From: Serratia fonticola
Lineage (GTDB): Bacteria > Pseudomonadota > Gammaproteobacteria > Enterobacterales > Enterobacteriaceae
DNA length: 64,000 nt
Assembly: GCF_006715025.1 (NCBI RefSeq)
Contig: NZ_VFMK01000001.1
Span: forward strand, 2,294,001-2,358,000
Direction: 5' to 3'
This document shows positions 55,624-64,000 of the stretch, piece after piece. The position numbers and the translations under genes were made by a program. The number at the start of each line of letters is the position of its first letter. Within the stretch, counting starts at the first letter, position 1. Under the pieces are notes generated by a model, which had not been told where the DNA came from, ran no database searches, and worked only from the letters and a program-made list of their open reading frames with translations.

Positions 55624-55647
55624 CTCTACGATAAGCTCCTGCTGTGT

Positions 55648-55878
55648 ATATTCGTCATATTTCAAGCGGCATGTATGTTGGCTATTACGAAACCCATCCG
55701 TGAGCTTCATGCTTCACGGGGCCGCTGCAAGCAGCGTTCAAATGGGTTGATAGCCCATTTGTCACGGCCTTGCCGCGTTACTCGGCCAAGTTCGGGCTTT
55801 ACCCCTTCGGGGTCAGCTCCGGTGCGGTTCAAAAACGCATGGCGTTTTTGTCATGCAACTCGAATTATTCAGAGTGTA
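55648..55878. repeat. interspersed repeat element upstream of yejA
   Basis: About 230 bases bounded by imperfect inverted ends (TCATATTTCAAGCGGCATG at left, CATGCAACTCGAATTATT at right). Nested palindromes are CCCATTTGAACGCTGCTTGC-type and GGCTTTACCCCTTCGGGGTC. It resembles the noncoding repeats scattered between genes in Serratia and Yersinia. It lies between yejA and pdeN and may fold into mRNA structure. Confidence 0.65.
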
Positions 55879-55941
55879 GTCAATTAATCCGGCCGATAGC
55901 ATACCATTTTGCACCGGTTTCTGAGTAAAGAAGTTTAAATA

Positions 55942-57531
55942 TCAGCGAGTAACCGCAGTCTGATGTTCAAAGACGGCGTTGGCCTGGCAAAATTCCACGA
56001 AGGCTTCAATGCTGAGTGGTTTACTGAAATAATAGCCCTGCATAAAAGTAACGCCGCGTTCCTGAAGGAAACTGACCTGTTCAGCGGTTTCTACCCCTTC
56101 AGCAACGGTCAGCATTTTCAGCTTTTTAGCCAGCGAAATCACCGCATCAAGAACTGGCGCAGTCACCGTATCCTGACCAATGGTGTTGACAAAGCCACGA
56201 TCGATTTTCAAGTAATCCAGCGTAAAACGCTGTAGATAGATTAAGGCGCTGTGCCCGGTACCGAAGTCATCTACCGCAATCTCCACCCCTTGGCGGTGCA
56301 ACCAGTCAAATTCGGCTATTGCGTTCTTTTCTTCCACCATGCCACGTTCGGTAATTTCAAAAACCAGGGTGAAGTGATCGTCCGGCAGTGCGGCCAGCAG
56401 GTTGGTAATATCTTCATGGAATGATGGGGCGCTGAGATGAGAGGGGGCCAGATTAAGGCCAAACTTGGCGCCTTTTGGTAATGCCTGCATCAACTGCGGG
56501 ATATCGGCCACGATCATACTGAAAAGATGGCGGGTAAGCGGAACAATCAACCCTTCGCTTTCGGCATAAGGGATAAACAGATCAGGTGGAATGCGGCCCT
56601 CAATGGGATGTTGCCAGCGAATTAACGCCTCCAGACCGGATACAGATGAGCTGGCCGTATGGAAAACCGGCTGGTATTCCACGAAAAACTCATTACGTTT
56701 GATGCCCCTGATCAACGCGCGTTCAGGGCTTTGGCGCAGCATCAGCATGTAGTAATAGAGTATGCCCACCATCAAGGAAAGCACCAGGCTACCCAGCAGG
56801 GTTAAACGTACATCGTCTGCGGTTAATCGTTGGTGATAGAAGATGATGGTTAACGGGTAATTCGGGATGATCAGATGGTTGGCACTGGTTGTTGGCAACT
56901 GCGCCAGCGGCATCAGGTTCGGGCTGAAGGTTGTGACGGCATGTTTACCCATCACGATAGCCAATCCGGTCGTAGCGTCTTGATGCGAGGTCAGCATCAG
57001 GTAGGGCGTCAGGCTGAGATCAAGCGTGGCCAGCACGCCGCTGTCGCTTTCACCCGGTTGGCGTAACCACACGGCAATAGCGGGCTTTTCCGGCACCATT
57101 GGCGTGCCTTGCTGTAATTTCAGATCCAATGGCTGGCGCCAGTCGATCTCGGGATAAAGATGGCGAGTGGCCATCATCATGTTGCCCGTCGCGGAAGAGC
57201 AGTAGGCAAAGCCATTGCGCACCAGAACAAAGGTGCGGACGCCGGTGGTGAAAGCGGCGCGATAGGTCAAATCGTTAAAGGCCGTTTGGCAAGGTTTATC
57301 GCTGAGCGGCATGAGCTGCTGCATGACGCCTTTCAGACGATCAAAATAATTAACGGTAAATTTTTGCGTGCGTTCTTCAATCACATGCTGATATTGAGAA
57401 CGTTGGTGATCAATCAGAAATAGCGTGGCAGAGGCAAAAACAACAAAGAAAACCAGAGCGACAATGCTGCTTTTAGTCAGGCTACGCCGTCTGTGTGACG
57501 CATGGCGTGCGAATGCCCTCTTTAAGCCCAT
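55942..57531 (-). CDS. pdeN: c-di-GMP phosphodiesterase, CSS-motif/EAL (Rtn/PdeN type)
   Basis: 529 aa from ATG 57531 (GGAGG upstream; an ATG 18 bases earlier is possible). Two membrane helices (about 22-42 and 245-265) flank a periplasmic CSS domain with the redox-type Cys motif YCSS. The cytoplasmic EAL domain keeps the metal and catalytic motifs: EALIRW, NLAPSHL, EITERG, DDFGTGHS, LKIDRGFV, AEGVET. It should degrade c-di-GMP. Same place as rtn beside yejA in E. coli. Confidence 0.92.
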   Translation of the reverse strand: MGLKRAFARHASHRRRSLTKSSIVALVFFVVFASATLFLIDHQRSQYQHVIEERTQKFTVNYFDRLKGVMQQLMPLSDKPCQTAFNDLTYRAAFTTGVRTFVLVRNGFAYCSSATGNMMMATRHLYPEIDWRQPLDLKLQQGTPMVPEKPAIAVWLRQPGESDSGVLATLDLSLTPYLMLTSHQDATTGLAIVMGKHAVTTFSPNLMPLAQLPTTSANHLIIPNYPLTIIFYHQRLTADDVRLTLLGSLVLSLMVGILYYYMLMLRQSPERALIRGIKRNEFFVEYQPVFHTASSSVSGLEALIRWQHPIEGRIPPDLFIPYAESEGLIVPLTRHLFSMIVADIPQLMQALPKGAKFGLNLAPSHLSAPSFHEDITNLLAALPDDHFTLVFEITERGMVEEKNAIAEFDWLHRQGVEIAVDDFGTGHSALIYLQRFTLDYLKIDRGFVNTIGQDTVTAPVLDAVISLAKKLKMLTVAEGVETAEQVSFLQERGVTFMQGYYFSKPLSIEAFVEFCQANAVFEHQTAVTR

Positions 57532-57632
57532 AACTTGCCCTCCGAGCACGGCGTAAGGTTATTTTTGTTATCTCGTTTGCGATTAATATATCTCACCGAT
57601 CCCACTTGCGTCATTATTCATCTGATTTGAAA

Positions 57633-58298
57633 TCAGGTATAGCGTAAATAACGCATTACAACATCAACGGTAATTTGACGATAATAGGCCAGTTTTTCCT
57701 CTGCCGTGCGGTTTCCTTCAAATAACGTGTCGAAAGTGTATTGGTTGGCCGCATGGTGGAAACACAATGAGCTGATGATTCTGTGTACATCCCGGGCATT
57801 GACCTGTGGGTCAAACAACCCTGCCTGGATACCACGTTGCAAAACCTCTTCCAGAGTATTTAGCGCACTGGTATTGAGCTGTTTCAGCTTTTCCGATTGG
57901 CGTACATATTGGCCGCGTTGCATATTTTCCAGACTGACCAGTCTGATAAAAGCCGGGTGGGCGGCGTGGTAATTAAAATTGGCTTCAACTAAGCGCTGTA
58001 TCGCGGCTTTAGGGGGCAAGGCTGCCAGATTAAGATCGATTTCATCCTGGCGTATATGAGCGTAGGCGTATTCGAGTACGGCTATATAGAGCGTTTCTTT
58101 GTTCTTGAAATGGTAAACCACCATGCGTTTAGTGGTGTCTGCCTGTTCAGCGATGCGTTCCAACCGTGCGCCTTTCAGTCCCGCCTCGGAAAACTCAGCC
58201 AAGGCGCTTTCGAATATGCGCTGTTTTAAACCTTCAGGATCGTTTTTTCTTGGGGTTTTAGATCGGGCTTGGCCATTAACGCTCAACGTTGTCTCCAT
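57633..58298 (-). CDS. TetR/AcrR-family regulator
   Basis: 221 aa. The N-terminal helix-turn-helix (RIFESALAEFSEAGLKGARLERIAEQADTTKRMVVYHFKNKETLY) is followed by a ligand-binding helical domain containing the run NYHAAHPAFIRLVSLENMQRGQY. It stands between pdeN and mepS, which are adjacent in E. coli, so it is an addition here. No divergent partner gene; the target is unknown. Confidence 0.88.
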   Translation of the reverse strand: METTLSVNGQARSKTPRKNDPEGLKQRIFESALAEFSEAGLKGARLERIAEQADTTKRMVVYHFKNKETLYIAVLEYAYAHIRQDEIDLNLAALPPKAAIQRLVEANFNYHAAHPAFIRLVSLENMQRGQYVRQSEKLKQLNTSALNTLEEVLQRGIQAGLFDPQVNARDVHRIISSLCFHHAANQYTFDTLFEGNRTAEEKLAYYRQITVDVVMRYLRYT

Positions 58299-58380
58299 TG
58301 TTGGGGGATTAAGAAACCGGGGTCTCGTTACAATCTAAAAGCTGACGGGGAAAACTGCAAATACCATGGGGCTACAGCTG

Positions 58381-58408
58381 AAAAAAAACGCTGTCAAAGG
58401 ACAGCGTT
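58381..58408 (-). terminator. mepS terminator
   Basis: On the minus strand, stem AACGCTGTC/GACAGCGTT with CTTT loop followed by a U run (A run 58381-58388 on plus). Confidence 0.9.
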
Positions 58409-58456
58409 CTTGTCTCGTTTGTTTGGTCTTTAGGACTGAGTTCAGATACTACACCG

Positions 58457-59038
58457 TTAACTTGAGCTTCCGCCCAATAAACGGCGGCCTTCACGATAAC
58501 GTTTATCCCAGTAGTTATCCGACAGGCTGGAAATGGTAACACCACTGCTGGTGGAGGCATGAACGAACTTGTCGTTGCCTAGATAGATGCCGACATGGCG
58601 GCCGGTAGAACCTGCGCGGAACAGTACAAGATCACCAGGACGCAATTTGGCCCGCTGGATTTTCTTGCCCATGTCCTCTTGCCCATAGGTAGAGCGTGGT
58701 AAGTCCATGCCAAACTGTTCGCGGAACGTGCGTTGCACGAATGCAGAACAATCTATCCCCTTTTTGGTTTCACCGCCTAAGCGGTAACGGACACCTTTCC
58801 AGTCAGCATACTGGTCCATAATCTTTGACTTGATGTCAACATTACGCACCATGGCTTCGAATTCATCCTGAGAGGCTTGCAGTAAAAGCCCATTTTTGTC
58901 AGTAACTGCATGCATCTCAGTTTGTGAGTTATCTAACTTTGACGTGTTCGTCGAGCTACAAGCGGAGAGCATGACTGCCGCCGCTATTGCAGGGAGTACC
59001 CGCAAAAAATATCTCAGAAAAGGTTGAGATTTGACCAT
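58457..59038 (-). CDS. mepS: MepS (Spr), murein DD-endopeptidase lipoprotein
   Basis: 193 aa. Lipobox LSAC after the signal peptide. NlpC/P60 domain with catalytic Cys (KGIDCSAFVQ), His (GRHVGIYLG) and polar His (KFVHAST). Cleaves D-Ala-mDAP cross-links so that new glycan strands can be inserted; in E. coli turned over by NlpI-Prc. Monocistronic with its own terminator. Confidence 0.96.
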   Translation of the reverse strand: MVKSQPFLRYFLRVLPAIAAAVMLSACSSTNTSKLDNSQTEMHAVTDKNGLLLQASQDEFEAMVRNVDIKSKIMDQYADWKGVRYRLGGETKKGIDCSAFVQRTFREQFGMDLPRSTYGQEDMGKKIQRAKLRPGDLVLFRAGSTGRHVGIYLGNDKFVHASTSSGVTISSLSDNYWDKRYREGRRLLGGSSS

Positions 59039-59402
59039 TGTAATTGTTTTCCCTTGAAGTCCTTAACGACAGAAGCCGCTATCTGAAAAATACCAAACGA
59101 AACGAGACTAGTCGGCACCCGCAGGAAGGACAATCAGTTACCGCTGAAAATGTGCAGGAACGCACAATTTTAAGATAATTGGTACTGAGCCACCCTAAAC
59201 CGGGCACAAACGCAACAAAGATTACCGGAATGACGCGGTGATTGCGAGTTTTTTTGCGACATTCTTTATATGAAATTGTGATGTAACATAATGTAAATCT
59301 TCATATAAAAAGTGATTCTCGCAGATTATGTTGGATTTGGGTTAATTAATGAGGCTGGGGTGTTAATGGGCTGGTGAATTAGTAAACAGGAAGGGCTCGG
59401 AA
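59039..59402. other. gene-free spacer upstream of mepS
   Basis: About 360 bases, AT-rich, likely the mepS promoter and a long 5' leader. No further element supported. Confidence 0.4.
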
Positions 59403-59428
59403 ATAATCAGGAGGCGTTTGCCTCCTGA
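59403..59428 (-). terminator. lpxT terminator
   Basis: Perfect 9-bp stem TCAGGAGGC/GCCTCCTGA just after lpxT, followed on the minus strand by TTATTT. Confidence 0.8.
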
Positions 59429-59437
59429 CGATCATAA

Positions 59438-60154
59438 TTAATCGTTATGATGGGTGGGGCGATAAGGACCGGGCAGATGACGGTTCAACCAATCGATCAC
59501 TACATCGCTGGCGGGCGTCATCAACCACCAACTGATGCCAACCAATACGACGGAAAGTGACCCCACCGCGATATCGGTAAACCAGTGTGCACCTATCATC
59601 ACGCGCGGTAGGGAAAAGACCACCGTAATCAGTAATGCGATGGCAAAGGCCTTGAAATTAAAATAGCGCAGCATGAAGCAGGAAAAAATAATCAGCATCA
59701 TGCCATGGTCGCCAGGGAAACTGTCGCTGGAGGCATCTTTAGTCGGGATGCCGGTCAGTTGGCTGACGCGATTGATATTGTCAAAAGTCAGAGTGGGGCT
59801 CGGATGCTTAACCGGCAGCAGGTGTCCAAGCTGATTGAGCACGACCGCCGTCAGCAGCATGACTATGCCAGTGACGATCAGGCGACGACGGCCAAAGGCA
59901 TCCTGTCGGAGAAAGAAGTAAAGATATAACAATCCCATGGCAATCAATGAAATGACATCGAAAGCGCGATTATTGGTGATCGCCACCAACTTCAGGAACC
60001 AGGCATCACTGGCCAGATGTTGGTTAAAGAAGAAGAAGATAGCCGAATCCACTTTAAACCAATAGCCATGATCCGCGGGCAGATACCAGGAAAAAAACAG
60101 CGCTATGCCCAGGACATTGAGCAGGAGGATGAGGGGCAAATTACGGCGAGTCAT
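59438..60154 (-). CDS. lpxT: LpxT, lipid A 1-diphosphate synthase (PAP2 family)
   Basis: 238 aa from ATG 60154 (MTRRNLPLILLLNVLG); an in-frame ATG 36 bases earlier adds residues not seen in the family. Six helices. PAP2 catalytic motifs: VKHPSPT, SFPGDHGMM (His), RVMIGAHWFTD (His, Asp). Transfers phosphate from undecaprenyl pyrophosphate to lipid A at the periplasmic face. Downstream of yeiR as in E. coli. Confidence 0.95.
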   Translation of the reverse strand: MTRRNLPLILLLNVLGIALFFSWYLPADHGYWFKVDSAIFFFFNQHLASDAWFLKLVAITNNRAFDVISLIAMGLLYLYFFLRQDAFGRRRLIVTGIVMLLTAVVLNQLGHLLPVKHPSPTLTFDNINRVSQLTGIPTKDASSDSFPGDHGMMLIIFSCFMLRYFNFKAFAIALLITVVFSLPRVMIGAHWFTDIAVGSLSVVLVGISWWLMTPASDVVIDWLNRHLPGPYRPTHHND

Positions 60155-60201
60155 GGTAACCCTGTAAAAATAGTGGAAAAAGAATGACAACGGTAAAACT
60201 A

Positions 60202-61176
60202 TTAATCTAAACGAATCTTAAACAGAGCCGCTTGCAGGCTATTCCAGTTGGCTTCACCGCTGTGTATCAACTCTATACGGCTATCCAGCGGGGGGACGGG
60301 GCGAGTCTCAATATTGAGATCCTGCCCTTGGCGATTGATCAGTAAGCTGCCTTCGGCGATGCGTACCACCGCTTTGGCACGGTCAACCGGGGCCAGTCTG
60401 ATCCACTCCATCATGCCTATGGTATCAAACCGAGTTTCATGATCAAATATCCAACCACAGCTGGTAAATCCTTGGCCTTGGTTCAGTGCACGGCGCCAAC
60501 GGGCATTTTCCGGCAGACGCAACGCAGCCAATCCCTTGGTTTGGGGTTGTCCATGATGATGCTGTGCGTCCGGTAATTCTGTGCGATTTGTGCGAGGCTG
60601 GTCCAATAGCTTAATATTCATACACCCACGTTCGACGTTATAAATCGGCCGCCCATGGCTGTATTGTCTCTGCCACTCTTGCAATGCCTGAGTCTCTGGC
60701 AATTGCCAGGTGTCCATTTTGTTGGCAATGATGATGTCTGCTGCAGCCAGTTGATCGCGAAAATTTTCATTTTCGTGATAACGAGGTTGGCTGAGCTGGC
60801 GTGCGTCAAGCAGGCAGATCGTCGCTAACAGATCGATCCACCCGCTATAGGTTTCCTGAGTTAACAGCGCCAGGATCTGTTTCGGGTGGCCCAGCCCGGT
60901 GGGTTCTATCAATAAACGTTCGGGCTTTGCCTGCTGGAGCAACATGTTCAGCCCCACCTGCATAGGAAGGCCGTTAACGCAGCACATACACCCGCCGGGG
61001 ATCTCTTTCAACACGGCCCCGGAGTCGGCTAACAAAGCACCGTCAATGCCAATCTCACCAAACTCGTTGACTAAAACCGCCCAACGTTCATTTTCGGGTT
61101 TATGTGCCAAAAGATGACGGATCGTCGTGGTTTTTCCACTGCCCAGGAACCCGGTGATCAGGTTGGTTTTCGTCAT
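60202..61176 (-). CDS. yeiR: YeiR, zinc-binding COG0523-family GTPase
   Basis: 324 aa. Walker A GFLGSGKTT near the N-terminus, VNEFGEIGIDGALL switch, zinc-binding GCMCC, EPTGLGHP, and guanine-specificity NKMD; a His-rich stretch AQHHHG lies before the C-terminal CobW_C domain. Probably a metal chaperone with zinc-stimulated GTPase activity. Starts the yeiR-lpxT unit. Confidence 0.95.
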   Translation of the reverse strand: MTKTNLITGFLGSGKTTTIRHLLAHKPENERWAVLVNEFGEIGIDGALLADSGAVLKEIPGGCMCCVNGLPMQVGLNMLLQQAKPERLLIEPTGLGHPKQILALLTQETYSGWIDLLATICLLDARQLSQPRYHENENFRDQLAAADIIIANKMDTWQLPETQALQEWQRQYSHGRPIYNVERGCMNIKLLDQPRTNRTELPDAQHHHGQPQTKGLAALRLPENARWRRALNQGQGFTSCGWIFDHETRFDTIGMMEWIRLAPVDRAKAVVRIAEGSLLINRQGQDLNIETRPVPPLDSRIELIHSGEANWNSLQAALFKIRLD

Positions 61177-61492
61177 TTTTACATTCCTAGTGATGATGTT
61201 TTTAAATTATTGATATTTAGAATTAATTAATTGTGTTTGGCAATCATTTGTCATGACTGCGCGACTTCACAAATTTTGTATTGAAAAACGATCACGCTTG
61301 AAACGTTGATGCTGTCTTTTTGTTGGGACTTTTCCTATTAAAAACTTAGCATTAAGGAAGGTGGTTGTTCTTACCAGCTTGTTTTTACTCCGTTAATTAC
61401 ACGGCTAACCATGAAAAAAGCACCCATAAATTGCGATTATTCCTAAGAAAATACTCTATTGTTAAAGTGGCTTAACAAAAAGTGAGGTTGCC
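61177..61492. promoter_or_regulatory. upstream region of pilin-like gene 1
   Basis: 316 bases; the last 60 are similar to the 60 bases before the second copy (ATTATTCCTA(A/T)..., TTAAA(G/T)GG(C/T)TTAACA, AGTGAG(G/A)TTGCC), so the promoter and ribosome site were duplicated with the gene. Confidence 0.5.
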
Positions 61493-61801
61493 ATGAATAG
61501 CTTACGGTTATTTTTGATCGCAGGAGCGTTGTTTTCATGGATGGCAGCAAGTCATGCGGGTATCACAGGGGGCGTTATTCACTTCTTTGGTACCATCGTC
61601 GAAGGCCCATGTTTAGTCAATGTTAGCAATACGACAGCTAATACTGAATGTTATCGTAATGGGAAAAATTATACCGGTACGCAAAATCTTGCAAATTTTG
61701 GTGCTAACAACCGAGAACTTCCAATGAATATTGGTACGACCGAAATGAAGTGGCTGGACCAACAGCATAAACTTGCCATACTGACAGTTAACTATCGTTA
61801 A
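61493..61801 (+). CDS. small secreted type 1 pilin-like protein, copy 1
   Basis: 102 aa. Signal peptide ending ASHA. The mature part starts ITGGVIHFFGTIVEGPC, like the first strands of FimA-type pilins, with the two cysteines (GPC; TECYRNG) placed for a disulfide, and ends with a beta strand KLAILTVNYR. Shorter than normal pilins (about 150-180 aa). No chaperone or usher gene is near, so polymerisation is doubtful. A tandem paralogue follows. Confidence 0.7.
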   Translation: MNSLRLFLIAGALFSWMAASHAGITGGVIHFFGTIVEGPCLVNVSNTTANTECYRNGKNYTGTQNLANFGANNRELPMNIGTTEMKWLDQQHKLAILTVNYR

Positions 61802-62124
61802 GTCGCCGAGTCATGCTGAGCTAGTCTCGGCATGACTGTTTACACCAGAGATAGTCAAGCTTCAGATCTCGCATCAACATTATTTCAAGATATCTTCAAG
61901 TATCCTATGACATTGCCGATACCAGTTAGACCGGACTTAGGGGATGACAGCATACCCAATTGGGTATGTCCCTATTTAAATCCGGATTTATAGGCAATAA
62001 ATTACGCACCGTCAGAATGTTGGCTGCTTTTTAATCTATTAATAAGTATAAGTCATCTTCACCTTGCAATTATTCCTATAAAAATTCTCTGAGTTTTAAA
62101 TGGTTTAACACAAGTGAGATTGCC
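61802..62124. other. spacer between the two pilin-like copies
   Basis: 323 bases without a gene. Holds a palindrome CATACCCAATTGGGTATG (61950-61967) and the duplicated promoter-proximal sequence of copy 2. Confidence 0.5.
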
Positions 62125-62433
62125 ATGAAGAGCTTACGGTTATTTTTAATCGCAGGGATGTTGTTTTCATGGATGGCAGCAAGTCAGGCTGATGTGACCG
62201 GTGGGGTGATTCGTTTCTCTGGTACGATTGTCGAGGGGCCTTGTCGGGTAAATGTTGTTAACGCAATAGCCAATACCGAATGTTATCGCAATGGGCAAAA
62301 CTACAAGGCTACACAAGCTCTTGACAAGGTTAGTTTTGATAGGAAAGAGCTCCCAATGAATATTGGTACAAGCCAGATGAAATGGATAAATCAGCAGAAA
62401 AAACTGGCAATAATAACGTTGGAATATCGCTAA
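62125..62433 (+). CDS. small secreted type 1 pilin-like protein, copy 2
   Basis: 102 aa, paralogous to the gene at 61493 over its full length: signal peptide MKSLRLFLIAGMLFSWMAAS, VTGGVIRFSGTIVEGPC, NTECYRNGQNY, ELPMNIGTSQMKWINQQKKL. Both cysteines are kept, while the middle (ATQALDKVSFDRK) differs. It has its own upstream region, so the two may be expressed separately. Confidence 0.7.
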   Translation: MKSLRLFLIAGMLFSWMAASQADVTGGVIRFSGTIVEGPCRVNVVNAIANTECYRNGQNYKATQALDKVSFDRKELPMNIGTSQMKWINQQKKLAIITLEYR

Positions 62434-62521
62434 GTGGAGGATCCCCACCGCTTTTCAAGCTGTGTTTCATCGTCGTCATGCCAAATCGGATTTGGCATGA
62501 CGACTCACACTCACTCAGGTT

Positions 62522-64000
62522 TCAGATTCGTTGAGCCACAACCCAGTTTTTTACCGTTTCCCGAGCTCCCCGATCGCGCAATGACAGATAGGCCTGCGTG
62601 ACCTCCGCGACAAATTCACTGTCCGCCGCCAGTTGTTCGCCAAAGACCGATTTCAGAGCCAACAGGGCTGTGACGCGTGCTTCCCCGTCTGACGAGTGCT
62701 GGACAGTTTGCTGTAACGTCGCCAACATTGGATCGCGGATATCAATGGCTTGCCCCGCATCATCAATCCCCCCGACATAGCGTATCCAGCCTGCAACCCC
62801 CAATGCCAGTCCGGCATAATTGCTTCCGTGCTGTCGATGCCAACGGATCGATTCCAGCATGCGTTGCGGGAGTTTCTGCGTGCCATCCATAGCTATTTGC
62901 CAGGTCCGGTGTTGCAGCGCCGGGTTGCTGTAACGCTCGATCAATTGCGCTGCATACGCAGCCAGATCTATCCCTGCAACCTGTAGTGTCGGCGCTTGTT
63001 CGTTCAGCATCAGCTGGTGTGCGGCGCGGCGATAAAACGCATCTGCCATGCAGTCATTAATGTATTGATAGCCACCCAGATAGCCGAGATACGCCAGGAA
63101 TGAGTGGCTACCATTAAGCATTCTCAGCTTCATCTGCTCGAACGGCAGCACATCGTGCACCAGTTGCACACCGGCGGCCTCCCATTGTGGGCGTCCGGCA
63201 ACAAAATTGTCTTCTACTACCCATTGAATGAAGGGCTCGCAGGCGATAGCACACTCATCATGTACGCCACCGAGTGCCGTGGCGACTTCATCCAGCGTTT
63301 CTGGTGTCGCCGCAGGAACGATGCGGTCAACCATCGTGCTTGGGAAAGTCACATTATCGGCAATCCACTGGGCGAGCTCCTGATCACGAGCTTGGGCCAG
63401 CCCGATAACCGCATTGCGCACAACATGGCCGTTCTCAGGAATGTTGTCACAGGAAAGTACGCTAAAGGCAGACAGATTGCGTTGACGGCGTCGGGACAGT
63501 GCTTCGACCAATATCCCTGGCACCGTAGTTGGTTGCGCAGGATTAATCAGATCGGCCTTGACGGCATCATGTTGCAAGTCCAGTTGACCACTGCCGGGTT
63601 CGATACAATAGCCTTTTTCCGTAATGGTCATCGAGACGATCGCCACCTGAGGTTCGGCCAGTTTTTCCAACACCGCATCAATGCCTTCCAGTTTACGGTG
63701 CACGCTTTCGTGAACGGCGCCCACCACAATGGCCTGATTTCCCGTTGCCCCTTTTTCCAGCACGGTATAGAGATGGTCTTGAGCGCGCAGGGTCTGGAAC
63801 AACTTATCACCACCAAACAGGCTGATTTCGCAGATCCCCCAGTCTCCCCCTGTGAGATTCAGCACGCGATCGGTCAACAGCGCCTGATGGGCACGATGAA
63901 AAGCACCAAACCCCAAATGAACAATGCGGCTGCGCAGCGTGTTGCGGTTGTAACGCGGAAGTTGAGTCTCTGCGGGTAGCGGAGAATTGGCGATCGTTTT
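62522..64000 (-). CDS. yeiQ: YeiQ, mannitol dehydrogenase-family oxidoreductase (5' end outside window)
   Basis: The frame stays open to the right edge (PRYNRNTLRSRIVHLGFGAFHRAHQ...), so the ATG at 63916 is internal and the start is missing. NAD-binding motif VHLGFGAFHRAHQALLTD, catalytic-type Lys region (EQMKLRMLNGSHSFLAYLGYL) and IVSMTITEKGYCI are typical of fructuronate reductase/mannitol dehydrogenase enzymes. E. coli YeiQ is the closest remembered match; the exact polyol is unproven. Position next to yeiR agrees. Confidence 0.92.
   Translation of the reverse strand, partial: KTIANSPLPAETQLPRYNRNTLRSRIVHLGFGAFHRAHQALLTDRVLNLTGGDWGICEISLFGGDKLFQTLRAQDHLYTVLEKGATGNQAIVVGAVHESVHRKLEGIDAVLEKLAEPQVAIVSMTITEKGYCIEPGSGQLDLQHDAVKADLINPAQPTTVPGILVEALSRRRQRNLSAFSVLSCDNIPENGHVVRNAVIGLAQARDQELAQWIADNVTFPSTMVDRIVPAATPETLDEVATALGGVHDECAIACEPFIQWVVEDNFVAGRPQWEAAGVQLVHDVLPFEQMKLRMLNGSHSFLAYLGYLGGYQYINDCMADAFYRRAAHQLMLNEQAPTLQVAGIDLAAYAAQLIERYSNPALQHRTWQIAMDGTQKLPQRMLESIRWHRQHGSNYAGLALGVAGWIRYVGGIDDAGQAIDIRDPMLATLQQTVQHSSDGEARVTALLALKSVFGEQLAADSEFVAEVTQAYLSLRDRGARETVKNWVVAQRI

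Overview
The window reads as a chromosome of a Serratia-like member of the Yersiniaceae (Enterobacterales). From right to left it carries the Escherichia-type order yeiQ - yeiR - lpxT - mepS - pdeN - yejABEF - yejG - bcr - rsuA - radD - rplY - yejK - yejL - yejM - proL. It also has micF beside an ompC-type porin, osmE, and a ShlB/HecB-type two-partner secretion locus. The genus is inferred from protein resemblance and gene order; no search was run.

Layout. 1-3900: 3' part of an MFS transporter, the antisense-acting sRNA micF, an ompC-like porin, a VOC-family protein, osmE and tRNA-Ser(TGA). 3955-28800: a large accessory island just downstream of tRNA-Ser, with IS3, IS66 and IS256 remnants inside or at its edges. 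It holds a contact-dependent growth inhibition (CDI) locus in the order cdiB - cdiC - ail/ompX-like gene - cdiA (2988 aa) - cdiI. About 12 kb of displaced cdiA-CT/cdiI modules follow: a frameshifted membrane-type toxin/immunity pair, a deaminase-like toxin with immunity gene, two toxin/immunity pairs of unassigned activity, a barnase/barstar pair, a second membrane-type pair, and a lone third membrane immunity gene. Recurrent antisense scars (3' ends of one unrecognised gene) lie at several module borders.

28900-35700: a SnoaL-like protein divergent from a LysR regulator, an MHS transporter overlapping an M20 peptidase, a LysR gene broken by one stop codon, tRNA-Thr(TGT), a dinI-like gene with a perfect LexA box, and a candidate sRNA carrying the 14-nt ArcZ seed. 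35676-41163: a 5.5-kb decayed element integrated at the 3' end of tRNA-Pro(GGG), bounded by 31-bp direct repeats. It holds a 5'-truncated integrase, lambda-type tail gene remnants (L and K), a lipoprotein, a T7-type primase fragment, and an intact-looking T6SS trio: Hcp, putative membrane-acting effector, putative membrane immunity protein.

41166-64000: conserved core genes, with a TetR gene between mepS and pdeN, an interspersed repeat upstream of yejA, and two tandem copies of a small secreted pilin-like gene between yeiR and yeiQ.

How they work together: CdiB exports CdiA, CdiC may acylate it, and CdiI protects the cell. The downstream modules have no secretion domains, so they probably serve as a reservoir from which a new C-terminus can recombine onto cdiA, while their immunity genes may protect against siblings. 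The Hcp trio adds a second, T6SS-dependent antibacterial capacity. Several orphan modules and both LysR/phage remnants carry frameshifts or stops, so real decay must be separated from assembly error.
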